From positions 1 to 56,399 of the forward strand of contig NZ_BMTR01000037.1 of the NCBI RefSeq assembly GCF_014649775.1: a stretch of DNA of 56,399 nucleotides. Direction: 5' to 3'. The stretch is from Streptomyces longisporoflavus (GTDB lineage: Bacteria > Actinomycetota > Actinomycetes > Streptomycetales > Streptomycetaceae). The notes under the pieces are model-generated. The model was not told the origin of the DNA. It searched no databases and saw only the letters and a program-made list of their open reading frames with translations. The stretch's first letter is position 1, and the number at the start of each line of letters is the position of its first letter. Of this stretch, positions 16,989 to 25,373 are shown piece after piece. The translations under genes and the position numbers were made by a program.

Positions 16989-17984
16989 GTGAAACCCGCA
17001 GCCGCTCCCGCGCTCTTTACCGGCCCCTACGCCCTGGGAACCCTGTCGACCTCCGGCCGGGAGGCATTTCCCGCGCTGATCCGCCCTGACGGCTCCGTGG
17101 CCGATCTGCGCCGGGCCTTCGACGACGCGGGCCTGACGATGCTGGGCGTCATGGAGGACTGGCCCCGCCTGTCGCCCGCCTTCGCCGAACTGGCCGCCCG
17201 CCCCTCCGGTGATGACCCGCTCGTGAGCGAGTTCCGGGTGCATGCGCCGATCGCACCGCGGCAGGTGCTGCAGTCCGGCGCCAACTACCGCCAGCACGTC
17301 ATCGATCTGCATGTGGCCCACCGTGACGGCTCGGACGGGCTGAGCGCGGAGGAGGCCCGCGCCGAAGCCGCCCAGATCATGGACCGGCGTGCCGCCGACG
17401 ATCTGCCGTACGTCTTCATCGGACTGCCGAGCGCCATCACCGGCCCCTTCGACGACGTCATACTGCCCGCCTGGGCCAAGAAGCCCGACTGGGAACTGGA
17501 GTTGGCCGCCGTCATCGGCCGCCCCGCCTCCCGCGTCCCGGCCGAGCAGGCGCTGGATCACGTGGCCGGCTACACCATCGCCAACGACCTCACCGACCGG
17601 GCCACCGTCTTCCGCCGCGACATGCCGCAGATCGGCACCGACTGGCTGCGCAGCAAGAACGCGCCCGGCTTCACCCCGCTGGGCCCCTGGATCGTGCCCG
17701 CGCAGTCGGTCACGGCCCTCGACGACCTGCAGGTCACGCTGCAGCTGAACGGCGAGACCATGCAGGACGAGTCGACCAAGGACATGATCTTCTCGGTCGC
17801 CCGGCTGATCTCCTACATCTCGCAGACCGTGCAACTACTGCCCGGCGACCTGGTCCTGACCGGCAGTCCCGCGGGCAACGGCATGCACTGGGGCAGGCTG
17901 CTGCGCGACGGCGACGTGATGGACGCGACCATCACCGGCCTCGGCGCCCAGCGCACGCGATGCGTGGCCGAGGTGCCGGCATGA
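16989..17984 (+). CDS. FAH-family hydrolase, first gene of the phenolic operon
   Basis: About 331 residues. The GTG at 16989 is preferred because AGGAGG ends eight bases before it; the ATG at 16983 is only two bases from the SD. FAH fold: RQVLQSGANYRQHVIDLH, the acidic motif DWELELAAVIGRPASRVP, DHVAGYTIANDLTDRATVFR, then LLPGDLVLTGSPAGNG. The protein is longer than the FAH enzyme of the gentisate operon, with an N-terminal domain of about 95 residues. In meta-cleavage pathways FAH-fold proteins split or hydrate acylpyruvates. It overlaps the next gene by four bases (ATGA). The exact substrate is unknown. Confidence 0.85.
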   Translation: MKPAAAPALFTGPYALGTLSTSGREAFPALIRPDGSVADLRRAFDDAGLTMLGVMEDWPRLSPAFAELAARPSGDDPLVSEFRVHAPIAPRQVLQSGANYRQHVIDLHVAHRDGSDGLSAEEARAEAAQIMDRRAADDLPYVFIGLPSAITGPFDDVILPAWAKKPDWELELAAVIGRPASRVPAEQALDHVAGYTIANDLTDRATVFRRDMPQIGTDWLRSKNAPGFTPLGPWIVPAQSVTALDDLQVTLQLNGETMQDESTKDMIFSVARLISYISQTVQLLPGDLVLTGSPAGNGMHWGRLLRDGDVMDATITGLGAQRTRCVAEVPA

Positions 17985-18943
17985 GGCTCGACCGCAACGA
18001 CCCCGAGGGCGCCGTCGCACGGGCCGCCAAGGCCTACTCGAACTGGGGGCGCTGGGGCGCCGACGACCGCCTGGGCACCCTGAACTTCCTCACCGAGGAC
18101 AAGCGGCGGCAGGGCGCGGCCCTCGTCCGCCGCGGCGTGAGCTTCTCCCTGGCACAGCCCTTCGACATGAACGGCCCCCAGAAGGGCTGGCGCAGGCGCA
18201 CGAACCCCGTCCACACCATGCTGGACACCGGCGCGGACGCCGCACTGGGCACCCAGGGCCTGCCGCACGGCATCGGCGGCGCCGACGACGTGGTGGCCAT
18301 GCCGCTGCAGTGCTCCACCCAGTGGGACGGCCTGGGCCACATCTTCGACCACGGCAAGGCATGGAACGGACGCGACGCCGCCACCACGGTCACCTCGGAC
18401 GGCGACCTGGTGACCGGCATCGAGCACATGGCCGCGCAGATCGCCGGTCGCGCCGTCCTGCTCGATGTCGGCCGGGCGATCGGCACCGACGGCGAACTCA
18501 CGGACGGATTCGCCATCACCGCCGAACACCTGGAGGAGACCGCCCGCGCCCAAGGAGTGAGCGTCGAACGGGGCGACATCGTGCTGGTGCGCACCGGACA
18601 GCTGGCCCGGGTGCGGCGCGAGGGCTGGGGCGAGTACGCCGGCGGACCCGCCCCGGGCCTGTCGTTCACCACGGCCGAATGGCTGCACCGCAGCGAGATC
18701 GCCGCGATCGCGACGGACACCTGGGGCTTCGAGGTCCGCCCCAACGAGTTCGAGGCCGCCTTCCAGCCCCTGCACCAGGTCGTGATCCCCAACATGGGCC
18801 TGCTCGTGGGCGAGATGTGGAACCTGGAAGCCCTCGCCGACGACTGCGCGTCCGACGGCGTCTTCGCATTCTTCCTGGCGGCACCACCGTTGCCCATCAC
18901 CGGAGCGGTCGGCTCCCCCATCAACCCGCTCGCCGTCAAGTAG
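17981..18943 (+). CDS. cyclase-family (kynurenine formamidase-like) metal hydrolase
   Basis: 320 residues; the ATG at 17981 overlaps the preceding stop as ATGA. Member of the cyclase/KynB superfamily: the metal-binding motif appears as STQWDGLGHIFDHGKAWNG, followed by HMAAQIAGRAVLLDVGRAIG, SVERGDIVLVRTGQL and TAEWLHRSEIAAIATDTWGFEV. Characterised relatives hydrolyse arylformamides or lactones and amides on small aromatic acids; some large-group members such as this one (W-D-G-L-G-H) have no known substrate. In this operon it could open a lactone or hemiketal formed after ring cleavage (inference). It is translationally coupled to the FAH gene in front and 23 bp before the monooxygenase. Confidence 0.82.
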   Translation: MRLDRNDPEGAVARAAKAYSNWGRWGADDRLGTLNFLTEDKRRQGAALVRRGVSFSLAQPFDMNGPQKGWRRRTNPVHTMLDTGADAALGTQGLPHGIGGADDVVAMPLQCSTQWDGLGHIFDHGKAWNGRDAATTVTSDGDLVTGIEHMAAQIAGRAVLLDVGRAIGTDGELTDGFAITAEHLEETARAQGVSVERGDIVLVRTGQLARVRREGWGEYAGGPAPGLSFTTAEWLHRSEIAAIATDTWGFEVRPNEFEAAFQPLHQVVIPNMGLLVGEMWNLEALADDCASDGVFAFFLAAPPLPITGAVGSPINPLAVK

Positions 18944-18966
18944 CCACCGGGACAAAGGAGTTCTCC

Positions 18967-20097
18967 ATGGCCCCCTCTCGCAATGTCCTCGTGATCGGAG
19001 GCGGCGCGGCAGGCAACGCCCTGACCATCCTGCTGCGCCGATCCGGCGTCGCGGTCGATCTCGTGGAAGCCAGGCAGGACTGGAACGCCACCGCCGGGTC
19101 CGGCATCACCCTGCAGGGCAACGCCCTGCGAGTGCTGCGCGACCTGGGCGTGTGGGAGCAGATCAGTGCGTCCGGCTACGGTTTCGGCTCGGTCGGAATC
19201 ACCGCGCCCGACGGCACCGTCCTGCACGTCCAGGACGACCTGCGCACCGGCGGCGACGACCTGCCCGCCACCGTGGGCATGCAGCGCCCCCAGCTGCAAC
19301 AGGCCCTCATCGACGCGGTCCGCGCCAGCGGCGCCACCGTCCGTCTGGGCACCACCGCCACGATCGTCGGGCAGGACGACGACGGCGTCACCGTCCGTCT
19401 GAGCGACGGCCACCAAGCGCGCTACGACCTCGTCGTCGCCGCCGACGGCCTGAACTCCGCCACCCGCGCCGCCATCGGCATCAGCGACAAGCCCGAGCCC
19501 ACCGGCATGGCGATCTGGCGCGTGGCCGCCCCCCGCCCGCGGGGAGTGACCCGCACCGACCTCGCCTACGGCGGCCCCGCCTACATCGCCGGCTACTGCC
19601 CCACCAGCGAAGACACGCTGTACGCCTACGTCGTGGAGGCCAACCGCGACCGGGCGACGATCCCACCCGAGACATACGCCGACGAAATGGTCCGCCTGGC
19701 CTCCGCGTACGGCGGCCACTGGCCCGAGATCACCAAGACCATCACCGACCCCGCACAGGTCAACTACACCTGGTTCGACCGGATGCTGGTCGAGGGCTCC
19801 TGGCACCGCGGCCGGGTGGTGCTCATCGGCGACGCCGCGCACTGCTGCCCGCCCACCCTCGCCCAGGGCGCGGCGATGTCGCTCGAGGACGCCCTGGTCC
19901 TTTCCGAGCTGCTGACCGCCAACAGCACCTGGGACGACACGCTCCTGAACGCTTACTACGAGCGGCGCATCGGGCGCGTACGGGCGGTCGTCGAGGCATC
20001 GGTGCAGCTGGGCCAGTGGCAGCTCGACCAGGTCCGGGACGCCGATGTTCCCGGCCTGATGGCCCGCACCATGTCCCAGCTGCAGGAGCGCCCGTGA
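18967..20097 (+). CDS. FAD-dependent monooxygenase of the phenolic operon
   Basis: 376 residues; ATG at 18967 with AAAGGAG six bases upstream. Class A flavin hydroxylase: VLVIGGGAAGNALTILLRRSG at the N-terminus, LVVAADGLNSATRAAIG in the middle, GDAAHCCPPTLAQGAAMSLEDALVLSELL near the end. It would add an OH next to an existing phenolic OH and so create a catechol-like ring for the extradiol dioxygenase two genes downstream. In the naringenin pathway of Herbaspirillum, FdeE, a FAD monooxygenase, hydroxylates the flavonoid A ring; this gene is the positional counterpart by content, but I cannot show orthology. The stop overlaps the next start (GTGA). Confidence 0.88.
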   Translation: MAPSRNVLVIGGGAAGNALTILLRRSGVAVDLVEARQDWNATAGSGITLQGNALRVLRDLGVWEQISASGYGFGSVGITAPDGTVLHVQDDLRTGGDDLPATVGMQRPQLQQALIDAVRASGATVRLGTTATIVGQDDDGVTVRLSDGHQARYDLVVAADGLNSATRAAIGISDKPEPTGMAIWRVAAPRPRGVTRTDLAYGGPAYIAGYCPTSEDTLYAYVVEANRDRATIPPETYADEMVRLASAYGGHWPEITKTITDPAQVNYTWFDRMLVEGSWHRGRVVLIGDAAHCCPPTLAQGAAMSLEDALVLSELLTANSTWDDTLLNAYYERRIGRVRAVVEASVQLGQWQLDQVRDADVPGLMARTMSQLQERP

Positions 20098-21089
20098 CGC
20101 ACACCGTCGATGTCCACGCCCATGTACTGCTGCCCGAAGTGGAGCAGCTGGTCGCCGGGCAGCCGGGTCTCGAGGAGGCCAGGGCGCTGGACGCGCGGCG
20201 CAACGGCCCGGCCGCGCTCAAGACCAGCGGCGAGATGATCAAGGAGCGGTTCGCCCGCCTGACCGACGTCTCGGCCCGGCTGCGGGCCATGGACGAACAG
20301 CGGGTGGACGTCCAGCTGGTCAGCCCCTCTCCTTCGCACTACCACTACTGGGCCGACGAGGAACTCGCGCTGAAGGTGTTCCGCCTGGCCAACGAGGCCG
20401 TGGCGAGGCACTGTTCGGCCGCACCGTCGCGGCTGCGCGGCCTGGGCCTGGTGCCGCTGCAACACCCGCAACTGGCCGTTTCGGCACTGGACCACGCGCT
20501 GGAAGCGGGACTGCTGGGCGTGGAGATCTCCAGCCACGCCCCGGGACGCGAACTCTCCGACCCCGCCCTCGAGCCCTTCTGGGCGCGGGCCGAGCAGACA
20601 GGGGCACTGCTGTTCCTGCACCCCTTCGGCTGCACGCTGGACGAGCGCCTGGACCAGTGGTACCTGTCCAACTCCGTGGGGCAGCCCACCGAGAACGCGG
20701 TCGCCCTGTCCCACCTGATCTTCTCCGGCGTCCTCGACCGCCACCCGGGCCTGCGCATCATCGCGGCACACGGCGGCGGCTATCTGCCCACCCACATCGG
20801 CCGCGCCGACCACGCCTGGCAGGCCCGCCCGGACGCGGGCGCCACCTGCGCGCACCTTCCCAGCAGCTACCTCACGCGCCTGTACTTCGACTCCCTGGTC
20901 CACGACCCGCACGTGCTGCGCGAGCTCGTACGCACAGCGGGAGCCGACCGGGTGCTGCTCGGCTCCGACTTCCCCTTCGACATGGGCTCCCCGGACCCCC
21001 TCGGGGCGCTGCGCGCCGCACACCTGGACGACGCCGACTTCGAAGCCATCCGCGGAGCCACCGCTTCCGCACTCCTCGATCTCTCCTGA
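20094..21089 (+). CDS. amidohydrolase-2 family decarboxylase/hydrolase (ACMSD-like)
   Basis: 331 residues from the GTG at 20094, coupled to the preceding stop (GTGA). Metal-dependent TIM-barrel of the ACMSD / gamma-resorcylate decarboxylase group: HxH motif VDVHAHVLLP at the very start, LLFLHPFGCTLDERL, the histidine in LRIIAAHGGGYLPTHIGRADHAW and the aspartate in DRVLLGSDFPFDMG. Characterised relatives decarboxylate aminocarboxymuconate semialdehyde, hydroxybenzoates or 5-carboxyvanillate; some are C-C hydrolases. In the present operon it could remove a carboxylate before or after ring cleavage. The stop is followed by a clean AAGGAGG for the dioxygenase gene. Confidence 0.85.
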   Translation: MTHTVDVHAHVLLPEVEQLVAGQPGLEEARALDARRNGPAALKTSGEMIKERFARLTDVSARLRAMDEQRVDVQLVSPSPSHYHYWADEELALKVFRLANEAVARHCSAAPSRLRGLGLVPLQHPQLAVSALDHALEAGLLGVEISSHAPGRELSDPALEPFWARAEQTGALLFLHPFGCTLDERLDQWYLSNSVGQPTENAVALSHLIFSGVLDRHPGLRIIAAHGGGYLPTHIGRADHAWQARPDAGATCAHLPSSYLTRLYFDSLVHDPHVLRELVRTAGADRVLLGSDFPFDMGSPDPLGALRAAHLDDADFEAIRGATASALLDLS

Positions 21090-21101
21090 AGGAGGACCAC
21101 C

Positions 21102-22040
21102 ATGACATCGCGCCTGCTGACCCATCTGCGGCACGTCGATCTGGCCGTGCCCGACTACGACAAGCAACTCGACTTCTACGCCGGCGTGTGGGGCCTGACC
21201 AAGGTCGAAGAGGATTCCGGCATCTCGTTCCTGGCCGCGGAAGGATCGCCCGAGCAGTACGTGGTGCGGCTGCGCAAGGCCGACGAGAAGCGACTGGACC
21301 TGGTGTCCTACGGTGCCGCATCGGCCGCGGACGTCGACACCCTGGCCGAGCGGCTGCTGGCCGGCGGCGTGCAGCTGCTCGGCCGGCCGGGAACGGTCGA
21401 CACCCCCGGCGGCGGCTACGGTTTCCGGTTCTTCGACGTCGACGGTCGCACCATCGAGGTCCTGGCCGATGTCGCCGTGCGCCGGCACCGCAAGATCGAG
21501 GAGAAGGAGGCCATCCCGGTCAAGCTCTCCCACGTCGTCCTCAACTCCCCCGACCTGGACCGCACGCGCCAGTGGTACGAGCAGCACCTGGGATTCCGCC
21601 TCTCCGACACGCTGTCCTCGCCGCACATGGGCGAGGTCATGCACTTCATGCGGATCTCCAACCAGCACCACTCCATGGCCCTGGCCAAGGGCCCGCACAC
21701 CGCCCTGCACCACATCTCCTTCGAGATGCGCGGCCTGGACGAGTACATGCGCGGCTCGGGCCGCGTGATGCGCGCCGGATTCCGGAAACTGTGGGGGCCC
21801 GGCCGCCACCTGGCCGGTGACAACACCTTCACCTACTTCCTCGACCCGCACGGCAACACCGTGGAGTACACCACCGAGCTGGAACTCCTGGACGAGGACA
21901 CCTGGCATCCCCACGTCTACGACTTCTCCAAGCCCGAAGTCACCGACCAGTGGGGCACCGCCAACGCGATGAACGAGATGGTCGCCAAGGAGTCCTTCAA
22001 CGACGTCGACCGCGGCGTGTTCATCGCCCCGCCGGTCTGA
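21102..22040 (+). CDS. extradiol (VOC-fold) ring-cleavage dioxygenase
   Basis: 312 residues; ATG at 21102, with GAAGGAGG upstream. Two VOC domains, N-terminal (LRHVDLAVPDYDKQLDFYAGVWGL) and catalytic C-terminal (LSHVVLNSPDLDRTRQWYEQHLGF). The Fe(II) ligands fit His in LSHVV, His in TALHHISFEM and Glu in GNTVEYTTELE. This is the type I extradiol pattern of 2,3-dihydroxybiphenyl, catechol and flavonoid A-ring dioxygenases (FdeC type). It would open the ring hydroxylated by the FAD monooxygenase, giving a ring-cleavage product for the FAH proteins. The gene is followed by a strong hairpin before the operon continues. Confidence 0.88.
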   Translation: MTSRLLTHLRHVDLAVPDYDKQLDFYAGVWGLTKVEEDSGISFLAAEGSPEQYVVRLRKADEKRLDLVSYGAASAADVDTLAERLLAGGVQLLGRPGTVDTPGGGYGFRFFDVDGRTIEVLADVAVRRHRKIEEKEAIPVKLSHVVLNSPDLDRTRQWYEQHLGFRLSDTLSSPHMGEVMHFMRISNQHHSMALAKGPHTALHHISFEMRGLDEYMRGSGRVMRAGFRKLWGPGRHLAGDNTFTYFLDPHGNTVEYTTELELLDEDTWHPHVYDFSKPEVTDQWGTANAMNEMVAKESFNDVDRGVFIAPPV

Positions 22041-22051
22041 CCGATCCGACT

Positions 22052-22106
22052 CCCGGGGGCGTGCCGGTCTCATCCGTGCCCTGATCAGCACCGGCACGCC
22101 CCCGGG
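22052..22106 (+). terminator. long hairpin inside the operon
   Basis: Perfect 17-bp inverted repeat (CCCGGGGGCGTGCCGGT and its complement) with a 21-nt loop between the dioxygenase and the second FAH gene. By strength it could be a terminator, but the genes on both sides look functionally linked. It may therefore lower downstream expression or protect the 3' end of the upstream message. Confidence 0.65.
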
Positions 22107-22130
22107 TCCGAGCGAAGGCAGCTGCCTCCC

Positions 22131-23102
22131 ATGCGCTTTGTCACCTACCAGCACCACCACTCCGTGCGGGTGGCCGTCCTCGAAGCGGACGGCACCCTCT
22201 TCCCGCTCCCCGGCGTGCGATCCCTGACCGAGGTCATCGCGGCCGGCGGCGGCCTGCCAGCCCTGCTCGAACGGGGCGCGGAGGCCCTGGACGTGCCGCC
22301 CGGCCCGAACGTGGCCGACGTACGGCTCCTGCCGCCGCTCCAGCCCGCCTCCCTGCGCGACTTCGTGACCTTCGAGGAACACGTCGAGGGCGTGCGCCGT
22401 GCCGTCAACGGCGTCAGCGGAGTGCCCGAACAGTGGTACGCGGCCCCGACGTTCTACTTCAGCAATCCCCACGCGGTGCTCGGCCCCCAAGACGCCGTCC
22501 CCATGCCGCCGGGCTCCGATGTCCTGGACTTCGAACTGGAGGTGGCCGCCGTCATCGGCCGCGAGGGCCATGACCTCACCCCCGAGCAGGCCCGCGACCA
22601 CATCATCGGCTACACCATCCTCAACGACTGGTCCGCACGCGACCTGCAATCCGCCGAGATGAACGTCGGCCTGGGCCCGTGCAAGGGCAAGGACACCGCC
22701 AACAGCATCGGTCCGTGCCTGGTCACCGCCGACGAGCTCGAGCCCTACCGCGACAGCGAGGGCTTCCTGCGCCTGGCCCTGACCGCCGAGGTCAACGGCG
22801 TGGTCGTCGGCCGCGATCTGCTGTCCAACATGAGCTGGACGTTCGAGGAGATGGTCGCCTACGCCTCACGGGGGACCCGGGTCGTGCCGGGCGATCTGCT
22901 CGGGTCCGGCACCTGCGGCAACGGCGGCTGCCTCGCCGAACTGTGGGGCGTGCGCGGGGAACAGACTCCGCCGCCCCTCAAGCCCGGCGACACCGTCGCA
23001 CTCACCGTGGAAGGCATCGGCACCCTGTCCGTGCCCGTGGTGCCGGGCGTGGCCCCGGTTCCGCTTCCCGCGGGCCGACGCCGCCTCCGGGAGCGGCCGT
23101 GA
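22131..23102 (+). CDS. second FAH-family hydrolase of the operon
   Basis: 323 residues from the ATG at 22131. FAH fold with the longer N-domain (FVTYQHHHSVRVAVLEADGTLFPLP), then LRDFVTFEEHVEGVRRAV, YFSNPHAVLGPQDAVP, the acidic motif DFELEVAAVIGREGHDLTPEQARDHIIGYTILNDWSARDLQ, and VVPGDLLGSGTCGNGGCLAELWG. This ending (GSGTxGxGC) is that of true fumarylacetoacetase-like proteins rather than the shorter fumarylpyruvate type. Probable role: hydrolytic C-C cleavage of a 2,4-diketo acid made after ring opening. It is clearly different from the FAH at 16989, so the operon holds two non-identical FAH enzymes. The stop overlaps the next start (GTGA). Confidence 0.87.
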   Translation: MRFVTYQHHHSVRVAVLEADGTLFPLPGVRSLTEVIAAGGGLPALLERGAEALDVPPGPNVADVRLLPPLQPASLRDFVTFEEHVEGVRRAVNGVSGVPEQWYAAPTFYFSNPHAVLGPQDAVPMPPGSDVLDFELEVAAVIGREGHDLTPEQARDHIIGYTILNDWSARDLQSAEMNVGLGPCKGKDTANSIGPCLVTADELEPYRDSEGFLRLALTAEVNGVVVGRDLLSNMSWTFEEMVAYASRGTRVVPGDLLGSGTCGNGGCLAELWGVRGEQTPPPLKPGDTVALTVEGIGTLSVPVVPGVAPVPLPAGRRRLRERP

Positions 23103-23857
23103 GCGACCCGCACCCCCGCCCCCTCCTGGGCAGGGTCATCGTCGTCACCGGCGCCGCCCGCGGCCAAGGAGCGGCACAGGCCAAGACGCTGACGGCGCAC
23201 GGGGCGCGCGTCATCGCCGTAGACGTGAGCGAGGCCGAGGACTGCCGCCTGCTCGACGTCACGAACCAGCGGGCGTGGCGAGAGCTGGCCGATGAACTCG
23301 CGGGCGCCCACGGGCACATCCACGGGCTGGTCAACAACGCCGGCATCACCTGGCGTGCCCGCCTCGCGGAGGTACGGCCCGAGGACTTCGAGCGCGTCCA
23401 CCGCGTCAACGTCACCGGGCCGCTGCTGGGCATGCAGCATCTGGCGCCGCTGATGCGCTCCGGGGCCTCCATCGTCAACGTGGGCTCGTCCGCCGCGCTC
23501 ACGGCGCACTACCCGGTCGCCTACACCTCCAGCAAGTGGGCACTACGAGGCCTGGCACGGGCAGCCGCCCTGGACCTGGGACCGCGCGGGATACGCGTCA
23601 ACACCGTCCACCCCGGGTTCATCGAGACCGAGATGACGGCCTCCGCGGCCCCCGCCTTCCGGGAAGCCAACCTGCGCGAAACCCCGCTGGGGCGCACCGG
23701 AACCGTCGACGACGTCGCCGCGGTCGTCGCGTTCCTGCTCTCGGACGCCGCCTCGTTCATCACCGGCGCCGATCTCCCCGTCGACGGCGGGCTCACCGCG
23801 CACGGCGGCGTGAAGTCCATCTCGGACGCCCTGGACGCGGCAGGTGCCACGCCGTGA
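23099..23857 (+). CDS. short-chain dehydrogenase/reductase, intact
   Basis: 252 residues from the GTG at 23099, coupled to the FAH gene. Classical SDR: cofactor motif VTGAARGQGAAQAK (TGxxxGxG), DVT acid after strand 4, LVNNAGITW (NNAG), the serine in IVNVGSSAAL, and the active-site YTSSK (Y-x-x-x-K), then RVNTVHPGFIETEM. An Asp at the end of strand 2 (VIAVDVSEAE) points to NAD(H). It probably oxidises or reduces a hydroxy or keto group of the substrate or a ring-cleavage intermediate. It lies head to tail with a second, degenerate SDR, with which it could form a heteromer. Confidence 0.88.
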   Translation: MSDPHPRPLLGRVIVVTGAARGQGAAQAKTLTAHGARVIAVDVSEAEDCRLLDVTNQRAWRELADELAGAHGHIHGLVNNAGITWRARLAEVRPEDFERVHRVNVTGPLLGMQHLAPLMRSGASIVNVGSSAALTAHYPVAYTSSKWALRGLARAAALDLGPRGIRVNTVHPGFIETEMTASAAPAFREANLRETPLGRTGTVDDVAAVVAFLLSDAASFITGADLPVDGGLTAHGGVKSISDALDAAGATP

Positions 23858-24606
23858 GACGGCTGGAAGGCAAGGTGACACTGGTCCCCGGCTCCGGCCG
23901 CGCTCTGGGCCGTGCCGCCGCACTGCGCTTCGCCGCCGAAGGCGCTCTCGTCGTCGGCGGCGACAGCGACCACGCCTTGGCCCTTGAGACCCAGCGCCTC
24001 ATCGGCCGGGCCGGCGGCATCGCCCTCAACCCGGTCGAGCTGGATGCCGCCGACCCCGACAGCGTCCGGGCGTGGGCCGAGGAGGCAGTGGCCGCCTTCG
24101 GCGGCATCGACGTGCTGTTCGCCCACGCCGGTGCCGTGCGCTGCGGCCACATCGAAGAGCAGTCCTTCGCCGACTACACGGCCGCCGTCCGGGCCCAGCT
24201 GGACCCGGTATGGCTGTGCGCGAAGGCCGCCTGGCCGCACCTGACGCTCGGTGACGGCTGCATCATCACGGTCGGTTCCGCCGCGGCGGTGGCCGGCTCC
24301 CCCGATCGCGGACTGGGCGCGCACGCGGCAGCCGCCGGCGGCATCGTCGCACTCTCACGCCAACTGGCCGCCGAAGGAGCCCCCGGCGGGATCCGCGTCA
24401 ACTGCATCAGCCCCGGCGGCATCGACCCGGACGGCACCGACCCGGCCGCCCCCGCCGGAGGGGCCGAACGCGCTCCGCTGGGCCGCGCGGGGCAGCCGGA
24501 CGACGTCCTCAACGCGGCGGTCTTCCTCGCCTCCGGCGAGGCTTCGTACATCACCGGGGCCCATCTCGTCGTGGACGGCGGCTGGTCGGCCGTGCGGCCC
24601 GGCTGA
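23854..24606 (+). CDS. SDR-fold protein lacking catalytic Tyr and Lys
   Basis: 250 residues from the GTG at 23854, overlapping the previous stop (GTGA). The Rossmann fold is clear (RRLEGKVTLVPGSGRALGRAAALRFAAEGALVVGGDSD; C-terminal ASYITGAHLVVDGGW), but key residues have changed. TGxxxGxG begins with Pro, NNAG is HAG, and lining up with the neighbouring SDR by the GIRVN motif puts His where Tyr should be and Ala where Lys should be (GAHAAAAGG). The serine of TVGSAAAV remains. A normal dehydrogenase reaction is therefore unlikely. Possible roles are a non-catalytic partner of the intact SDR, a ligand-binding protein or an enzyme with different chemistry. Codon use looks normal and the frame is intact, so it is not simple decay. 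Confidence 0.85.
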   Translation: MRRLEGKVTLVPGSGRALGRAAALRFAAEGALVVGGDSDHALALETQRLIGRAGGIALNPVELDAADPDSVRAWAEEAVAAFGGIDVLFAHAGAVRCGHIEEQSFADYTAAVRAQLDPVWLCAKAAWPHLTLGDGCIITVGSAAAVAGSPDRGLGAHAAAAGGIVALSRQLAAEGAPGGIRVNCISPGGIDPDGTDPAAPAGGAERAPLGRAGQPDDVLNAAVFLASGEASYITGAHLVVDGGWSAVRPG

Positions 24607-24617
24607 AAGGACATCTC

Positions 24618-25373
24618 ATGGACAAGGTCAGTACCTCGGCCGCCCACGCGGTCGCCGCCATCCCCGACGGCGCGTCCCTTGCGGTGGGCGGCTTCGGCCT
24701 CAGCGGCATCCCGGACACATTGATCCGCGCCCTGCACGAGCACGGCGCCACCGGCCTGCGGGTGGTGTCCAACAACTGCGGCACCGACGGACACGGCCTG
24801 GGCATCCTGCTGAAGGCCGGGCGCCTTTCCCGTGTCACCGGCAGCTACGTCGGCGAGAACAAGGAGTTCGCCCGCCAGTACCTTTCCGGCGAACTGGAAG
24901 TCGAACTCGTCCCGCAGGGCACCCTCGCCGAGCGGCTGCGCGCCGGCGGCAGCGGCATCCCCGCCTTCTTCACCCCGGCCGGCGTGGGCACCCAGGTGGC
25001 CAACGGCGGTCTGCCCTGGCGCTACCGCCCGGACGGCCAAGTGCACACGGCGTCCCCGGCCAAGGAGACGCGCGCCTTCGACGGCTCGGCCTACGTCCTG
25101 GAGCACGGCATCACCACCGACTTCGCCCTCGTACGGGCCTGGCGGGGCGACCGGCACGGCAATCTCGTCTTCCGCAAGGCGGCCGCGAACTTCAATCCGC
25201 TCGCCGCCATGGCCGGCCGCGTCACCATCGCCGAGGTCGAGGAGCTGTGCGAGCCGGGCGACATCGACGCCGACGCCGTGCATGTGCCCGGCATCTTCGT
25301 CCAGCACGTCGTCGCGCTCACCGCCGGCCAGGCCGCGGCCAAGACCATCGAGAAGAGGACCGTACGCGCATGA
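24618..25373 (+). CDS. 3-oxoacid/3-oxoadipate CoA-transferase subunit A
   Basis: 251 residues; ATG at 24618 after GAAAGGA. Family I CoA-transferase alpha subunit: VAAIPDGASLAVGGFGLSGIPDTLIRAL at the N-terminus (the GGFGxxGxP motif), LRVVSNNCGTDGHGLGILLKAG, GENKEFARQYLSGELEVELVPQGTLAERLRAGG, and IPAFFTPAGVGTQVANG. With subunit B it moves CoA from succinyl-CoA (or another donor) to a keto acid. Candidates are 3-oxoadipate (PcaI/J) and acetoacetate (ScoA/B). In this operon it would activate the organic acid left after ring cleavage. The stop overlaps the start of subunit B (ATGA). Confidence 0.93.
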   Translation: MDKVSTSAAHAVAAIPDGASLAVGGFGLSGIPDTLIRALHEHGATGLRVVSNNCGTDGHGLGILLKAGRLSRVTGSYVGENKEFARQYLSGELEVELVPQGTLAERLRAGGSGIPAFFTPAGVGTQVANGGLPWRYRPDGQVHTASPAKETRAFDGSAYVLEHGITTDFALVRAWRGDRHGNLVFRKAAANFNPLAAMAGRVTIAEVEELCEPGDIDADAVHVPGIFVQHVVALTAGQAAAKTIEKRTVRA

